A stretch of DNA of 64,000 bases from Azospirillum oryzae (GTDB lineage Bacteria > Pseudomonadota > Alphaproteobacteria > Azospirillales > Azospirillaceae): positions 774,590 to 838,589 of the forward strand of contig NZ_VTTM01000002.1 of the NCBI RefSeq assembly GCF_008364795.1, written 5' to 3'. Position 1 is the stretch's first letter. The number at the start of each line of letters is the position of its first letter. A program made the translations under genes and the position numbers. Below are positions 54,982-64,000 of this stretch, in pieces. The notes under the pieces were generated by a model. The model searched no databases, was not told where the DNA came from, and saw nothing but the letters and a program-made list of their open reading frames with translations.

Positions 54982-56301
54982 ATGGCGAAGCGCGGCGAGT
55001 CGGGCGGGGATGCCGGGCTTTTCGAGTCGGCGGCTCCCCGCCCGCTCGCCGACCGGCTGCGTCCGCGCACGCTGGGCGAGGTGGTCGGGCAGGACCATCT
55101 GCTGAAGCCCGACGGGCCGCTGGGCCGCATGGTCGCGGCGCGGCGGCTGGCCTCCATGATCCTGTGGGGGCCGCCCGGCTGCGGCAAGACCACCATCGCT
55201 CGCCTGCTGGCCCACAGCACCGACCTGCATTTCGAACCGCTGTCGGCGGTCTTCTCCGGCGTCGCCGACCTCCGCAAGGTCTTCGACGCCGCCCGCGCCC
55301 GGCGGGTGGCGGGGCAGGGCACTCTGCTGTTCATCGACGAGATCCACCGCTTCAACCGGTCGCAGCAGGACGGCTTCCTGCCCTTCGTCGAGGACGGCAC
55401 CGTCACGCTGGTGGGGGCCACCACCGAGAATCCGTCCTTCGAACTGAACGCCGCCTTGCTGTCGCGGGCTCAGGTGTTCGTGCTGAACCGCTTGGACGAC
55501 GCGGCGCTGGAAAAGCTGTTGTCGCGGGCGGAGGCGGAGATGGGCCGGCCGCTGCCGCTGGACGCCGATGCGCGCGCCGCGGTGAAGGCGATGGCGGACG
55601 GCGACGGCCGCTTCTGCCTGAACCTGTGCGAGGAGCTGTTTGCGCTGCCGGGCGAGACGGTGCTGGACACCAACGCGCTCGCCGCCACCATCCAGCGCCG
55701 CGCCCCGCTCTACGACAAGGCGCAGGAGGGGCATTACAACCTCATCAGCGCCCTGCACAAGTCGCTGCGCGGGTCGGACACCGACGCGGCGCTCTACTGG
55801 TACAGCCGCATGCTGGATGGCGGGGAGGACCTGCGTTACATCGCGCGGCGCCTGACCCGCTTCGCGGTGGAGGATATCGGGCTGGCCGATCCCAATGCCC
55901 TGACCCAGGCCATCGCCGCCTGGGAAGCCTATGAGCGGCTGGGCAGCCCGGAGGGCGAACTGGCCCTGGCGCAGCTGGTGATCTATCTGGGGACGGCGCC
56001 GAAGTCGAATGCCGGCTATACGGCCTACAAATCGGCGGTGCGCGCGGCGAAGGAAACCGGTTCGCTGATGCCGCCCAAGCATATCCTGAACGCGCCGACC
56101 AAGCTGATGAAGACCATCGGCTACGGCAAGGGATACGAGTACGACCACGACACGGCGGAGGGCTTCTCCGGCCAGAATTACTTCCCCGAAGGGATGGCGC
56201 GGCGCGAGTTCTACCAGCCGGTGGAACGGGGATTCGAACGCGACCTGCGCAAGCGGCTGGACTATTGGGCGAGGCTGCGCGAGCGGCGGGGGGAAGAGTA
56301 G
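54982..56301 (+). CDS. rarA: Replication-associated recombination protein A
   Basis: A 439-residue AAA+ ATPase related to clamp-loader subunits (RarA/MgsA/Mgs1/WRNIP1). Starts with RPLADRLRPRTLGEVVGQDHLL; Walker A is GPPGCGKTTIAR, Walker B LLFIDEIHRFNRSQQD, sensor VGATTENPSFELN. The C-terminal tetramerisation domain has GHYNLISALHKSLRGSD and YWYSRMLDGGEDLRYIARRL. Works at stalled replication forks. Confidence 0.96.
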   Translation: MAKRGESGGDAGLFESAAPRPLADRLRPRTLGEVVGQDHLLKPDGPLGRMVAARRLASMILWGPPGCGKTTIARLLAHSTDLHFEPLSAVFSGVADLRKVFDAARARRVAGQGTLLFIDEIHRFNRSQQDGFLPFVEDGTVTLVGATTENPSFELNAALLSRAQVFVLNRLDDAALEKLLSRAEAEMGRPLPLDADARAAVKAMADGDGRFCLNLCEELFALPGETVLDTNALAATIQRRAPLYDKAQEGHYNLISALHKSLRGSDTDAALYWYSRMLDGGEDLRYIARRLTRFAVEDIGLADPNALTQAIAAWEAYERLGSPEGELALAQLVIYLGTAPKSNAGYTAYKSAVRAAKETGSLMPPKHILNAPTKLMKTIGYGKGYEYDHDTAEGFSGQNYFPEGMARREFYQPVERGFERDLRKRLDYWARLRERRGEE

Positions 56302-56364
56302 GCAGCGGACGTTATGCCGGTGTCGAAATGACGGCGTCCAATAACGTCCGCTGAACCGCGCCCT

Positions 56365-56592
56365 TTACGCCGCCATCCCATCGGCCGGTGCCGAGGCGAT
56401 CAGGCGATAGTGGCTGGTGTCGGCGAGGACCGAGCAGCTCAGGGTCTTCGACACGCCCTCGTCTTCGGTGCTGACCACGCGGGCGTGCGGAATGCCCAGC
56501 AGGTTGACCGTTGCCGTCACCCGCCAACCGCGGCCGCCGGCGCTGCCGACCGGTTGGAAAACCTGCCCGATCTGGACATGCTTCTTGCTCAT
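56365..56592 (-). CDS. Small hypothetical protein
   Basis: A 75-residue beta-rich protein (VQIGQVFQPVGSAGGRGWRVTATVNLLGIPHARVVS). Starts ATG 56592 with GAGGG about 11 bases upstream. No signal or membrane segment. Related short proteins of the same GRGWRV type are likely in relatives, but I cannot name a family. Confidence 0.65.
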   Translation of the reverse strand: MSKKHVQIGQVFQPVGSAGGRGWRVTATVNLLGIPHARVVSTEDEGVSKTLSCSVLADTSHYRLIASAPADGMAA

Positions 56593-56762
56593 GACGGATA
56601 AACCCTCGGACGGCCGGTTGCCCGTGGGCTAATCCCGGCCAGTTGCGCAAAACCTCAACCCACAGTTAAGCGCAGCGGCGAGTCGCGATCAACAGGGAAA
56701 CCATCGGACATCCCCAGGATCGGCAAAGCCGGTGTGAAATGTCACGGGCCGTTGCCCTGCCG

Positions 56763-57632
56763 TCAACATCCCGACTTCGGCAGCGCCTCGATCTTGTCCA
56801 GCACCGCGTTGACGGTGAAATCGCCATAGTCGATCTGCATGGACTCGGCGATGCCGTTTTCCAGCAGATGCAGGCTCATCTCATATTCAGGCTGGGCCGA
56901 ATCGCTCTGGGTCGGGAAGAAGGCCATGCGGACCGGCCAGGCCTTGCCCACCTTCAGCAGCGGATCCTTGCCACCGTCCGTCGGCGCGCCTGGCTTGCCG
57001 ACGACGGTCGACACCTCGGTCGGCCCTTCCGCGTCGGACCCGTCGAAGATGGTGCGGGCGAAGAAAGGATCCTTCCGTTCGGCATGGTCCAGGATCGCCA
57101 GCGTGTGGGCGGTCGGGAACATGGTGCCGGCCGGCAGATCCATCTCCTGCGGTTCTGGCTTGGTGAACTGGGCGGTGCCGGCGCCGTCGCGGTTCAGGTT
57201 CGCCTCGCCGCGCACCTCCTCGTCCACCTCGCCGTTGACCAGCTTGCGGACGTTGAAGCGGTAGCGCAGTCCGTCCTTCGATTCCCAGGTGGTGTAATTG
57301 GTGTTCATCGCCATGTCGTCGCCTTCGCTGTAGACGAAGCGCAGCTGGAAGCGCTGCTCCGTCGTCCAGCCGTCGCAGGCGTCGGCCCATTCGAACATCA
57401 TGCGGCCGCGGACGTCGCTGACCTTCGACCCGTTGCGCGCCGAGGCGAGCGACATGGTGTAGATCGCCCGGTGCGGCTGGATCCTGGCCGCCACCGCCGC
57501 CATGGAGGTCGCGGCCGGCTGAGCCAGGACGGGGGAGGCCGCGAGGAGCGCACCGGTGGAAACGGCGGCCGCGAGGACCGCGCCGACGGTTGCCGGAAAG
57601 GCGGAAAGACGGTCGAGCAAGACGGGATCCAC
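56763..57632 (-). CDS. eipB: EipB-family (DUF1849) cell-envelope integrity protein
   Basis: A 289-residue periplasmic beta-spiral protein. Signal peptide through about residue 37 (LLAASPVLAQ). Conserved stretches: RAIYTMSL at the start of the domain, GRMMFEWADACDGWTTEQRFQ, TTWESKDGLRYRFNVR and PAGTMFPTAHTLAILDHA. The Cys in ACDGW and the C-terminal SGC form the disulfide typical of EipB. In Brucella EipB supports envelope stress resistance. The start is GTG 57632, with no clear ribosome site; other starts would lose the signal peptide. Confidence 0.88.
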   Translation of the reverse strand: MDPVLLDRLSAFPATVGAVLAAAVSTGALLAASPVLAQPAATSMAAVAARIQPHRAIYTMSLASARNGSKVSDVRGRMMFEWADACDGWTTEQRFQLRFVYSEGDDMAMNTNYTTWESKDGLRYRFNVRKLVNGEVDEEVRGEANLNRDGAGTAQFTKPEPQEMDLPAGTMFPTAHTLAILDHAERKDPFFARTIFDGSDAEGPTEVSTVVGKPGAPTDGGKDPLLKVGKAWPVRMAFFPTQSDSAQPEYEMSLHLLENGIAESMQIDYGDFTVNAVLDKIEALPKSGC

Positions 57633-57729
57633 AGGTGATTGACGGCTCTTGGTGAAGTATGGGTGTTTTTGCCGCGGTCCGAAAGGCCCGCCACCCGAAT
57701 GTCCTAATCAATGGAAGGGAACCGCCGGA

Positions 57730-58770
57730 ATGACAAGCCCTGCCGAGTTGCCGCTTGCGGCGCAGTCGGACAGTCCCGCCTCCCGCCCCGCCTCCAGTCC
57801 CAATGCCCGTCCGGTGCTGCTGCTGACCCGCCGTCTTCCCGATGCGGTGGAGGCGAGGGCCTCGCGCGATTACCGGGCGGTGCTCAATCCGGATGACCGC
57901 GCCTTCAGCGGGACGGAGATCGCCGCCCGCGCGGCGGAGGTTGGGGCCGACGCCGTGCTCTGCTGCGCCGGCGACCGGCTGGACGCCGCCGCCATCGCGG
58001 CGCTGCCGCAGCAGGTGCGGGTGCTGGCGACCTTCTCGGTCGGCACCGACCACATCGACCTGGAGGCGGCGCGCGCCCGCGGCCTGACCGTCACCAACAC
58101 GCCCGACGTGCTGACCGATGCCACCGCCGACATCGCATTGCTTCTGCTGTTGGGGGCGGCCCGCCGCGCCTCGGAGGGCGAGAGGATGATCCGCGCCAAC
58201 GCCTGGACCGGCTGGACGCCGACCCAGCTGATGGGCACCCATGTCGGCGGCAAGCGGCTGGGCATAATCGGCATGGGCCGCATCGGGCAGGCGGTGGCGG
58301 CGCGCGCCCGCGCCTTCGGCATGACCATCCACTACAACAATCGCCGCCGTCTGCCGCCGGAGCTCGAACTGGGCGCCATCCATCATGCCGACCCGGAGGC
58401 GATGCTGCCGGTGTGCGATGTCCTGTCGCTTCACTTTCCCGCCACGGCGGAAACCCGACATTGGCTGAACGCCGAACGGATCGGGCGGCTGCCGCCGGGG
58501 GCCATCCTCATCAACACTGCGCGCGGCAGCGTGGTGGACGACGATGCGGTGATCGACGCGCTGAAGGCCGGGCGGTTGGCGTCCGCCGGGCTCGACGTCT
58601 TCGAGAACGAACCGAACCTGCATCCCGGCTATCGCGATTTGCCCAACGCCTTCCTGCTGCCGCATCTGGGCAGCGCCACGGTGGAAACGCGGAATGCCAT
58701 GGGATTCAAGGCGCTGGACAACATCGACGCGGTGATGGCCGGCCGGCCGGCGCCGGATCGGGTGGTATGA
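57730..58770 (+). CDS. D-2-hydroxyacid dehydrogenase (glyoxylate/hydroxypyruvate reductase type)
   Basis: A 346-residue NAD(P)H-dependent enzyme. Rossmann motif LGIIGMGRIGQ; catalytic Arg in NTARGSVVDD, Glu in DVFENEP and His in LPHLGSA. Substrate-side segment LATFSVGTDHIDLEAARARG fits glyoxylate or hydroxypyruvate reductases. The first 35 residues (Ala/Pro/Ser) are a non-conserved extension. ATG 57730 follows GCCGGA; divergent from eipB (97 bases). Confidence 0.9.
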   Translation: MTSPAELPLAAQSDSPASRPASSPNARPVLLLTRRLPDAVEARASRDYRAVLNPDDRAFSGTEIAARAAEVGADAVLCCAGDRLDAAAIAALPQQVRVLATFSVGTDHIDLEAARARGLTVTNTPDVLTDATADIALLLLLGAARRASEGERMIRANAWTGWTPTQLMGTHVGGKRLGIIGMGRIGQAVAARARAFGMTIHYNNRRRLPPELELGAIHHADPEAMLPVCDVLSLHFPATAETRHWLNAERIGRLPPGAILINTARGSVVDDDAVIDALKAGRLASAGLDVFENEPNLHPGYRDLPNAFLLPHLGSATVETRNAMGFKALDNIDAVMAGRPAPDRVV

Positions 58771-59025
58771 CGGGCGGGTGGAGCCTTTTGCCGGGCCGGC
58801 GTTCCGGTCGCCCCACACCGGCAGGGATTTCCTGCCCCGAACGGATGGGGTGGGCAGAAGATGCCGGTCCGGTGGGAAATAGGCTCCACCCCCTGCCGAT
58901 GATCCGGCGGCGCAATCCGCCGGAAATGCATAAAATGCTTGGTATCTGCGGGGTGCGGCGGGTTGGCACAGCGGTTGCTTGGGTAGGAGCGAAGTGTTCC
59001 GACCTTCATCAGAGGAGCCGACCCC

Positions 59026-59742
59026 ATGAACGCCATCGTCGCCGCCCTGGACCTGAAGCACCACACCTCCGACCGTTTCGACGTGCCGGCCGGATGGTCG
59101 CCGGTCGCGTTGGCTTCGCGTGTCGGGCTTCTGCGGGGGACCGAGCGCCAGACGCTGGACGAGACGATCGCACTGCTCGCCGAAGCCAAGGAGACGATCG
59201 CCGAGCTGCATGAGCGCATCGCCTACCTGGAAAGCCTGACGATGACGGACGAGCTGACCGGCCTCCTGAACCGGCGTGGCTTCTACAGCCACTTCCGGCG
59301 CGAGCTGGCATCCGCCCGCCGCAACGGGTCCGCCGGCGGGCTGCTGGTCATGATCGACCTGGACGGCTTCAAGGCCATCAACGACACCCACGGCCATGTG
59401 GCCGGCGATGCCTATCTGCGGCAGGTGGCGCGGATGATCGTCGGCAATGTCCGCCAGGAGGACGTTGTCGCCCGGCTGGGCGGTGACGAGTTCGCCGTGC
59501 TGCTGACCAACACCGACACCGCCAGCGGCCTCGCCCGCGCCCGCCAACTGGCCGCCATCGCCGACGCCACCCATGTGGAATGGGGCGGGCAGTCGCTGCC
59601 GGTCCGTTTCTCCGTCGGCACCCAGCCCTACGGCGCCGACGACAGCGAGGACGAGGTGATGCGCCGCGCCGACGCCATGATGTACGGCGCCAAGGGTGCC
59701 CGCCGCCGCGATGCCAAGCGCAGGACCAGACGGGCGGCCTGA
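59026..59742 (+). CDS. Diguanylate cyclase, single GGDEF domain
   Basis: A 238-residue protein. A coiled-coil segment (TLDETIALLAEAKETIAELHERIAYLES, residues 45-72) precedes a GGDEF domain with DELTGLLNRRGFY and the active motif RLGGDEF. An inhibitory I-site RxxD (RQED) sits five residues before GGDEF, so product feedback is expected. No sensory domain is visible beyond the coiled coil and 44 residues. Makes cyclic di-GMP; input unknown. Confidence 0.93.
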   Translation: MNAIVAALDLKHHTSDRFDVPAGWSPVALASRVGLLRGTERQTLDETIALLAEAKETIAELHERIAYLESLTMTDELTGLLNRRGFYSHFRRELASARRNGSAGGLLVMIDLDGFKAINDTHGHVAGDAYLRQVARMIVGNVRQEDVVARLGGDEFAVLLTNTDTASGLARARQLAAIADATHVEWGGQSLPVRFSVGTQPYGADDSEDEVMRRADAMMYGAKGARRRDAKRRTRRAA

Positions 59743-59792
59743 GGCGCCGCCCGGCCCCATCCCGGTATATTGCCGTTGCCGATAACCGATCG

Positions 59793-59824
59793 CCGCCCGC
59801 GTCCGCCGTGGGCGGTTTTTCGTT
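59793..59824 (+). terminator. Rho-independent terminator after the GGDEF gene
   Basis: CCGCCC / GGGCGG with an 11-base loop, then TTTTTCGTTT, about 50 bases after the stop. Confidence 0.7.
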
Positions 59825-59998
59825 TGAATGCAGGGCGGTCGGCGGTCATCAGGGGTGTCATTCAGCGGTCCGGTAACGACTATTTAACCGTCGCGACCTA
59901 ATCAGAAAGGGGCTATACCGGAACTGCGATCCCGCAACTGTGGTACGCAATCCGGCAATGGACGGCGTGAACGCGGGGGTCACACCCAGGGAGGATGC

Positions 59999-60406
59999 AT
60001 GTCAGCGGAGCCGTGCGGTCCATTGGCGACCGGTGGTGGGCCGACCAAGACCGTCCTCATCGTCGAGGACAACGAGCTGAACATGAAGCTCTTTCATGAC
60101 CTGCTCGAAGCGCACGGCTACGGCACGCTGCAGACCCGCGAAGGCATGGAGGCGATGCGGCTGGCCCGTCAGCACCGCCCCGACCTGATCCTGATGGACA
60201 TCCAGCTGCCGGAGGTTTCCGGGCTGGAGGTGACCCGCTGGATCAAGGACGATCCGGATCTGAGGAGCATTCCGGTGGTGGCCGTCACCGCATTCGCCAT
60301 GAAAGGCGACGAGGAGAAAATCCGTCAGGGTGGCTGCGAGGATTATGTGGCAAAGCCCATTTCGGTTGTGAGGTTCCTCGAAACAGTCAAGAAGTTTCTC
60401 GGCTGA
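59999..60406 (+). CDS. divK: DivK, cell-cycle single-domain response regulator
   Basis: A 135-residue receiver-only protein. [25 protein letters not shown], phospho-Asp in [13 protein letters not shown], Thr in [11 protein letters not shown] and Lys in YVAKPISV. The [20 protein letters not shown] sequence is diagnostic for DivK of alphaproteobacteria, which controls CckA and so CtrA. A 12-residue leader precedes the domain. pleD follows after 41 bases, the conserved divK-pleD pair. Confidence 0.95.
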   Translation: MSAEPCGPLATGGGPTKTVLIVEDNELNMKLFHDLLEAHGYGTLQTREGMEAMRLARQHRPDLILMDIQLPEVSGLEVTRWIKDDPDLRSIPVVAVTAFAMKGDEEKIRQGGCEDYVAKPISVVRFLETVKKFLG

Positions 60407-60447
60407 GTCTGTTTTCTCTGTAGCAATTCTGCAGGAATTTCCTTCCG

Positions 60448-61842
60448 ATGTCCGCGCGTGTCCTTGTCGTTGACGATGTACTGCCGAATGTGAAGCTGCT
60501 CGCGGCAAAGCTGACGCGCGAGTACTTCAATGTTCTGACGGCCTTCAACGGACCCGACGCGCTTGAGATGGTGCGGAAGGAATCGCCGGACATCGTCCTC
60601 CTCGACGTCATGATGCCGGGCATGGACGGGTTCGAGGTTTGCGAGAAAATCCGCTCCGATCCCGCCACCATGCATATCCCCGTGGTGATGGTCACGGCGC
60701 TGTCGGACATCGCCGACCGCGTCCGCGGGCTGGAGGCCGGGGCCGACGATTTCCTGACCAAGCCGGTGAACGACATCGCGCTGTTCGCGCGTGTCCGCTC
60801 GCTGGTGCGGCTGAAGATGATGATGGACGAGTGGCGGCTGCGCGAAAGCACGTCCGGCCAGTTCGGCGTCATCGAGCGCAGCGGCACCATGCTGAGCGAA
60901 TCCTTCGAGCGCGCCAACGTGCTGGTGCTGGAGGATTCCGCCCTCGACCTGGAAAAGGTGACGGAGACGCTTCAGCGCGACCACAACGTGGTGTTCTCCG
61001 CCGACACCGGCGCCAAGGCACTGGAACGCGCGCTGGGCATGCCGCTCGATCTGGTGGTGGTCAGCCTGACCCTGCTGAACGAGGACGGTCTGCGGCTCTG
61101 TTCGCAGCTTCGCTCGCACGAGCGCACGCGGCAGGTGCCAATCCTGCTGATGGTGGACGATGGCGACCTGGGGCAGGTGGCGAAGGGGCTGGAACTCGGC
61201 GCCAACGATTACGTCGTCAAGCCGGTCGACCGGAATGAACTGCTGGCCCGCGCCCGCACCCAGATCCGGCGCAAGCGCTATCAGGAACGTCTGCGCTCCA
61301 ATTACGAGCAGAGCCTGTCGATGGCGCTGACCGACAGCCTGACCGGCGTCTTCAACCGCCGCTACGTCAACGCCCATCTGCCCCGGCTGCTGGAACGCGC
61401 CATCGACAGCCACAAGCCGGTGTCGGTGCTGATGTTCGACATCGACCATTTCAAGGTGGTCAACGACACCTACGGCCACGCCATCGGCGACGAGGTTCTG
61501 CGCGAGGTGTCCGCCCGCGCCAGCCGCAACCTGCGGACCTTCGACCTCGTCGCCCGTCTGGGCGGCGAGGAGTTCGTCGTCATCCTGCCGGACACCGACG
61601 GGGAAGCCGCGCTGATCGTCGCCGAGCGCCTGCGCTCGCGCATCGCCGACACCCCCTTCACCGTGTCGTCCGACCGTGGCGAGATCAACGTGACGGTGTC
61701 CATCGGCATTTCCATCGGCGGCCGGCTGGGCGACACCGCCGAAGGGCTGGTCCGCCGGGCCGACGAGGCGCTGTACGAAGCCAAGCGGTCGGGCCGCAAC
61801 TGCGTCATCGCCGACGCCCGCGCCGACCAGTTGGAGGGGTAG
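60448..61842 (+). CDS. pleD: PleD, two-receiver diguanylate cyclase response regulator
   Basis: A 464-residue protein with REC1 (DVMMPGMDG, phospho-Asp about residue 53), REC2 (degenerate, VLVLEDSALDLEK, with VVVSLTLLNEDG) and a GGDEF domain (RLGGEEFVVILPDTDG). The I-site is RTFD, five residues before GGEEF. Phosphorylated PleD makes cyclic di-GMP at one pole during the swarmer-to-stalked transition in Caulobacter; here it may set motility and attachment. Follows divK, 41 bases apart. Confidence 0.96.
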   Translation: MSARVLVVDDVLPNVKLLAAKLTREYFNVLTAFNGPDALEMVRKESPDIVLLDVMMPGMDGFEVCEKIRSDPATMHIPVVMVTALSDIADRVRGLEAGADDFLTKPVNDIALFARVRSLVRLKMMMDEWRLRESTSGQFGVIERSGTMLSESFERANVLVLEDSALDLEKVTETLQRDHNVVFSADTGAKALERALGMPLDLVVVSLTLLNEDGLRLCSQLRSHERTRQVPILLMVDDGDLGQVAKGLELGANDYVVKPVDRNELLARARTQIRRKRYQERLRSNYEQSLSMALTDSLTGVFNRRYVNAHLPRLLERAIDSHKPVSVLMFDIDHFKVVNDTYGHAIGDEVLREVSARASRNLRTFDLVARLGGEEFVVILPDTDGEAALIVAERLRSRIADTPFTVSSDRGEINVTVSIGISIGGRLGDTAEGLVRRADEALYEAKRSGRNCVIADARADQLEG

Positions 61843-61934
61843 GGGCGGGGCTTTCGACTCCTCCTCTTGCCGATCCTGCTGCGCCGCACCATCTGGCAAA
61901 GCCGTTCGTTTCCACCGGCATCCATGGGGGACCG

Positions 61935-62600
61935 ATGCTCGCCACCGCCAGCGGCGCCATCACCCATCTGGGCAGCAGCAGCCTTCTCGTCCCGCTTTCC
62001 GCCCTCTATGCGACCGCGCTGTGGCGGCACCATTCGGCGCCGCTTGCGCTGCGCTGGCTGCTCGCCCTGTCGCTGTGCCTGGGCGCCATGGTGGTGCTGA
62101 AACTGGTGGGGCATGGCTGTGGTCTGCCCGAGTTCCCGCTGTTCCCGTCGCTGTTCGCCGGCGACCGCTTCGTCAGCCCCAGCGGTCATGCCGCCTTCTC
62201 CGCCGTCTTCTACGGGTCGGTGTCGGCGCTGGCGGCGCGCAATGCCCAATCGCGCTGGCTCCGCATCGCGCTGCCGCTGGCGGCGGTGGTGCTGGTGCTG
62301 GCCATCGGCGCCTCGCGCGTCGCCGTTTCCGCCCATTCGGGGGCGGAGGTGGTGGCCGGGCTGATGATCGGCGGGCTGTCGTCCTTGCTGTTCCTGTGGA
62401 GCAGCCGCAAGGACTCCGCACCGCGCCTGCGTCCTTCCCCCTGGCTGGCGGGGGCGATGGCGCTGGGGTTGGCCCTGCTGCTCCATGCCGGCGATCCGTC
62501 CTTCGTCGAGGGGACGATCCGCTGGGCCGCCCATCAGTTGGGCAGCGAGGGCAGCCTGTGCGAACTGGCCGGCCGGGTGTTCCCCGGCAATCGCGGGTAA
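61935..62600 (+). CDS. PAP2-family membrane phosphatase
   Basis: A 221-residue integral membrane protein with about five helices. The phosphatase signature motif 2 PSGHAAFSAVF and motif 3 SRVAVSAHSGAEVVAG are present, with catalytic His residues; motif 1 (K-x6-RP) is not obvious, although LFAGDRFVSPSGHA stands near. Starts ATG 61935 with GGGGGA 4-5 bases before. Substrate could be undecaprenyl diphosphate or a phospholipid; not decidable. Confidence 0.85.
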   Translation: MLATASGAITHLGSSSLLVPLSALYATALWRHHSAPLALRWLLALSLCLGAMVVLKLVGHGCGLPEFPLFPSLFAGDRFVSPSGHAAFSAVFYGSVSALAARNAQSRWLRIALPLAAVVLVLAIGASRVAVSAHSGAEVVAGLMIGGLSSLLFLWSSRKDSAPRLRPSPWLAGAMALGLALLLHAGDPSFVEGTIRWAAHQLGSEGSLCELAGRVFPGNRG

Positions 62601-62703
62601 ATCACCAACCGGGGTGAAGCCTGTGGCGTCCTGTGCTATGACGGACGGCCGCGCCCGGTTCCGCCGACGCGGCGCCGTTCGCGTCAATGTTTGAGCCTAG
62701 GGC

Positions 62704-62732
62704 TTGCGCCACACCGCGCAAGATCCTATACC
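62704..62732 (+). promoter_or_regulatory. Candidate sigma-70 promoter of the SWIM gene
   Basis: TTGCGC, 17 bases, TATACC, 65 bases before ATG 62797. Confidence 0.45.
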
Positions 62733-62796
62733 GACGCCCCGTTTCCGTTCCGTTCCGCCCGATTCCATCAGCTTTCTCCTGGTCACCTCGCACCGC

Positions 62797-64000
62797 ATGT
62801 CGCTTTTCGATGCCCTGCCGCGTGGCCCTTCGTCGGGTGGCGCCGCCGTCCCCTTCGGTCAGGAGGACCTGACGCGCGTCTTCGATGCCAAGACGCTGCA
62901 GCGCGGCCGCACGCTGATGATGACCGGTGCGGTGACGCTGGGTCCTCCCGGCGGTGACCGGATCGAAGCGGAGGTCAGCGATCTCGGCCGCCGGCTGTCG
63001 GTGACGGTGACGCCGGCGCAGGGCAAGCGCAGCATCGTGCTCGACCGCAGCTGTACCTGTGGCCGCAACGCCTGCGCCCATATGGCGGCGGCGGCGATGC
63101 TGGCGCTGGAAAGCCGGCCGGAATGGCGCCGCGCCTCCCTGTTCGACGTGGCCGACGTGAAGGCGCCACTGGCCCCGCCTCCGCCCCCTGTCCCGGTGAC
63201 GCCTTCGCCGGCTGCGGCGCCGGCAGCACCGCCACCTGCGCCCACAATACCCAAGCCCCCGCTGACCCTGGTCCGCCCGCCGGTCCCGCCGCCGATCCGC
63301 AGCGTGGCGCCGTCTCCTCCTCCACCTCCGGCGCCGAAGCCGGAGCCGGTGCGCAGCCTGCGCTGGACGCTGGAGCCGGGGCAGGGCGACGTCGCCTGCT
63401 ACATCCTGGTGGAATTCGTGGCGGAGGGATCGGCCGACGCCAGCCCCGCCAGCCCGCGCGACGTGCTGGCCAAGGCGCCGCGCTCTGTCGACGGCGATGC
63501 CGACCGTGCCATCGCCCGGCTGCTCGGTGGCGGCGGGACGGAGCGCACCCCCGTCGCCAAGAGCCGGGGGGAGGCGGTGGACCGCCTGCTGCGCCGCCTG
63601 CTGTCCACCGGCCGCCTGCGCTGGCGCGACGGCACCCCGCTGGCCGAGGCGCCGGGCCGCACCGTCCGCGCCTTCCGCGACCCCGCCACCCGCAAGCTGC
63701 GCCCGACCGGACTGCCGGAACGCAGCGTGCTGGTGAAGGGCCAGTCCTATTGGTGCGTCGACAGCGCCTCCGGCACCGTCTTCCCGGTCGACCTCCAGGT
63801 GGTGGAGGTGCCGAAGGCCAAGCCGGTGCAGGCCGCTCCGCCACCGCCGGTACCGTCCAAATCGACCCCGTCCCGCCTGTTCGGTCCGTCGCGCAGTGGT
63901 GTGGCGTCGATGCCGCGCATCACCCCGCCGCCGCCGTCCATCTCGTCCTCCAACTTCCGCGACAACGCCATTCCCGGCGTGCGCAGCGGCGCGGCCGACG
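62797..64000 (+). CDS. SWIM zinc-finger protein, N-terminal part (probably a SNF2-type helicase)
   Basis: 401 codons are inside the window and the frame is open to its end. Residues about 60-95 hold the SWIM zinc finger (CTCGRNACAH, CxCxnCxH). A long Pro-rich linker (residues 115-190) and a second domain (RWTLEPGQGDVACYILVEF) follow. In related bacteria such an N-terminus leads into a SNF2/DEAD-like ATPase, but the ATPase motifs would lie beyond base 64000. ATG 62797 has no clear ribosome site. Confidence 0.7.
   Translation, partial: MSLFDALPRGPSSGGAAVPFGQEDLTRVFDAKTLQRGRTLMMTGAVTLGPPGGDRIEAEVSDLGRRLSVTVTPAQGKRSIVLDRSCTCGRNACAHMAAAAMLALESRPEWRRASLFDVADVKAPLAPPPPPVPVTPSPAAAPAAPPPAPTIPKPPLTLVRPPVPPPIRSVAPSPPPPPAPKPEPVRSLRWTLEPGQGDVACYILVEFVAEGSADASPASPRDVLAKAPRSVDGDADRAIARLLGGGGTERTPVAKSRGEAVDRLLRRLLSTGRLRWRDGTPLAEAPGRTVRAFRDPATRKLRPTGLPERSVLVKGQSYWCVDSASGTVFPVDLQVVEVPKAKPVQAAPPPPVPSKSTPSRLFGPSRSGVASMPRITPPPPSISSSNFRDNAIPGVRSGAAD

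Noticed and set aside
56887..59760. A 957-codon open frame on the minus strand
   Set aside because: Antisense to the hydroxyacid dehydrogenase and GGDEF genes and out of frame with eipB; it is a by-product of GC-rich codon structure.

Overview
The window reads as chromosome of a high-GC alphaproteobacterium, most likely Azospirillum or a close relative (Rhodospirillales). The evidence is convergent: a circularly permuted two-piece tmRNA gene, a glnB-glnA operon with a sigma-54 promoter, COQ9, EipB, the alpha-type SspB adaptor, a DivK-PleD pair, an FeSII (Shethna II)-like ferredoxin of the kind known from nitrogen fixers, and uniformly GC-rich codons. Almost all genes are core housekeeping.

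Layout. 1-9.9 kb: end of an M1 aminopeptidase, a zinc-response operon (zur plus a His-rich COG0523 GTPase), a photolyase, a 'ligase-associated' repair pair (pdeM and a DEXH helicase) split by the FeSII-like ferredoxin gene, an unknown gene, panB and rpsU. 10.1-19.9 kb: peptide deformylase, COQ9, tfoX-like, sspB next to ssrA, thyX, a SPINDLY-type glycosyltransferase, ruvX, a GNAT enzyme, gatCA and three small unknown genes. 19.9-27.9 kb: a foreign element. 27.8-41.1 kb: glnA, glnB, tRNA-His, nnrD/E, malonyl-CoA decarboxylase, tRNA-Leu, then the tig-clpP-clpX-lon proteostasis cluster, hup and tRNA-Val. 41.2-54 kb: a secreted aspartic-protease-like protein, topoisomerase III, a trypsin-like protease, RidA, an EF-G paralogue, a TPR protein, a membrane protein, and the rpsM-rpsK-rpoA-rplQ operon. 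53.6-64 kb: YqaA, a lipoprotein, rarA, eipB, a 2-hydroxyacid dehydrogenase, a GGDEF protein, divK-pleD, a PAP2 phosphatase and the start of a SWIM zinc-finger protein.

The most interesting part is a 7.93-kb integrated element (19908-27882). It sits exactly in the 3' end of glnA. A 47-bp direct repeat flanks it, and one copy rebuilds the last codons and stop of glnA. Beside the left copy lies an orphan terminator on the glnA strand, 7.9 kb from the gene it once served; the element brings a replacement terminator at its right end. Both ends also carry a pair of GGTACACC repeats at the same 13-bp pitch, which look like integrase arm sites. The element encodes a tyrosine integrase, a serine resolvase, decayed phage antirepressor genes, and an AT-rich two-gene cassette. 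That cassette is an ABC-type ATPase followed by an overlapping TOPRIM/DUF4435-like protein, the architecture of the PARIS (AriA-AriB) anti-phage system.

Functional links across the window: ssrA, sspB, clpP and clpX are the parts of the tmRNA-tag degradation route, with lon and tig beside them; glnB and glnA form the nitrogen-assimilation unit; zur and the COG0523 gene form a zinc-limitation unit whose promoter contains a palindromic operator.
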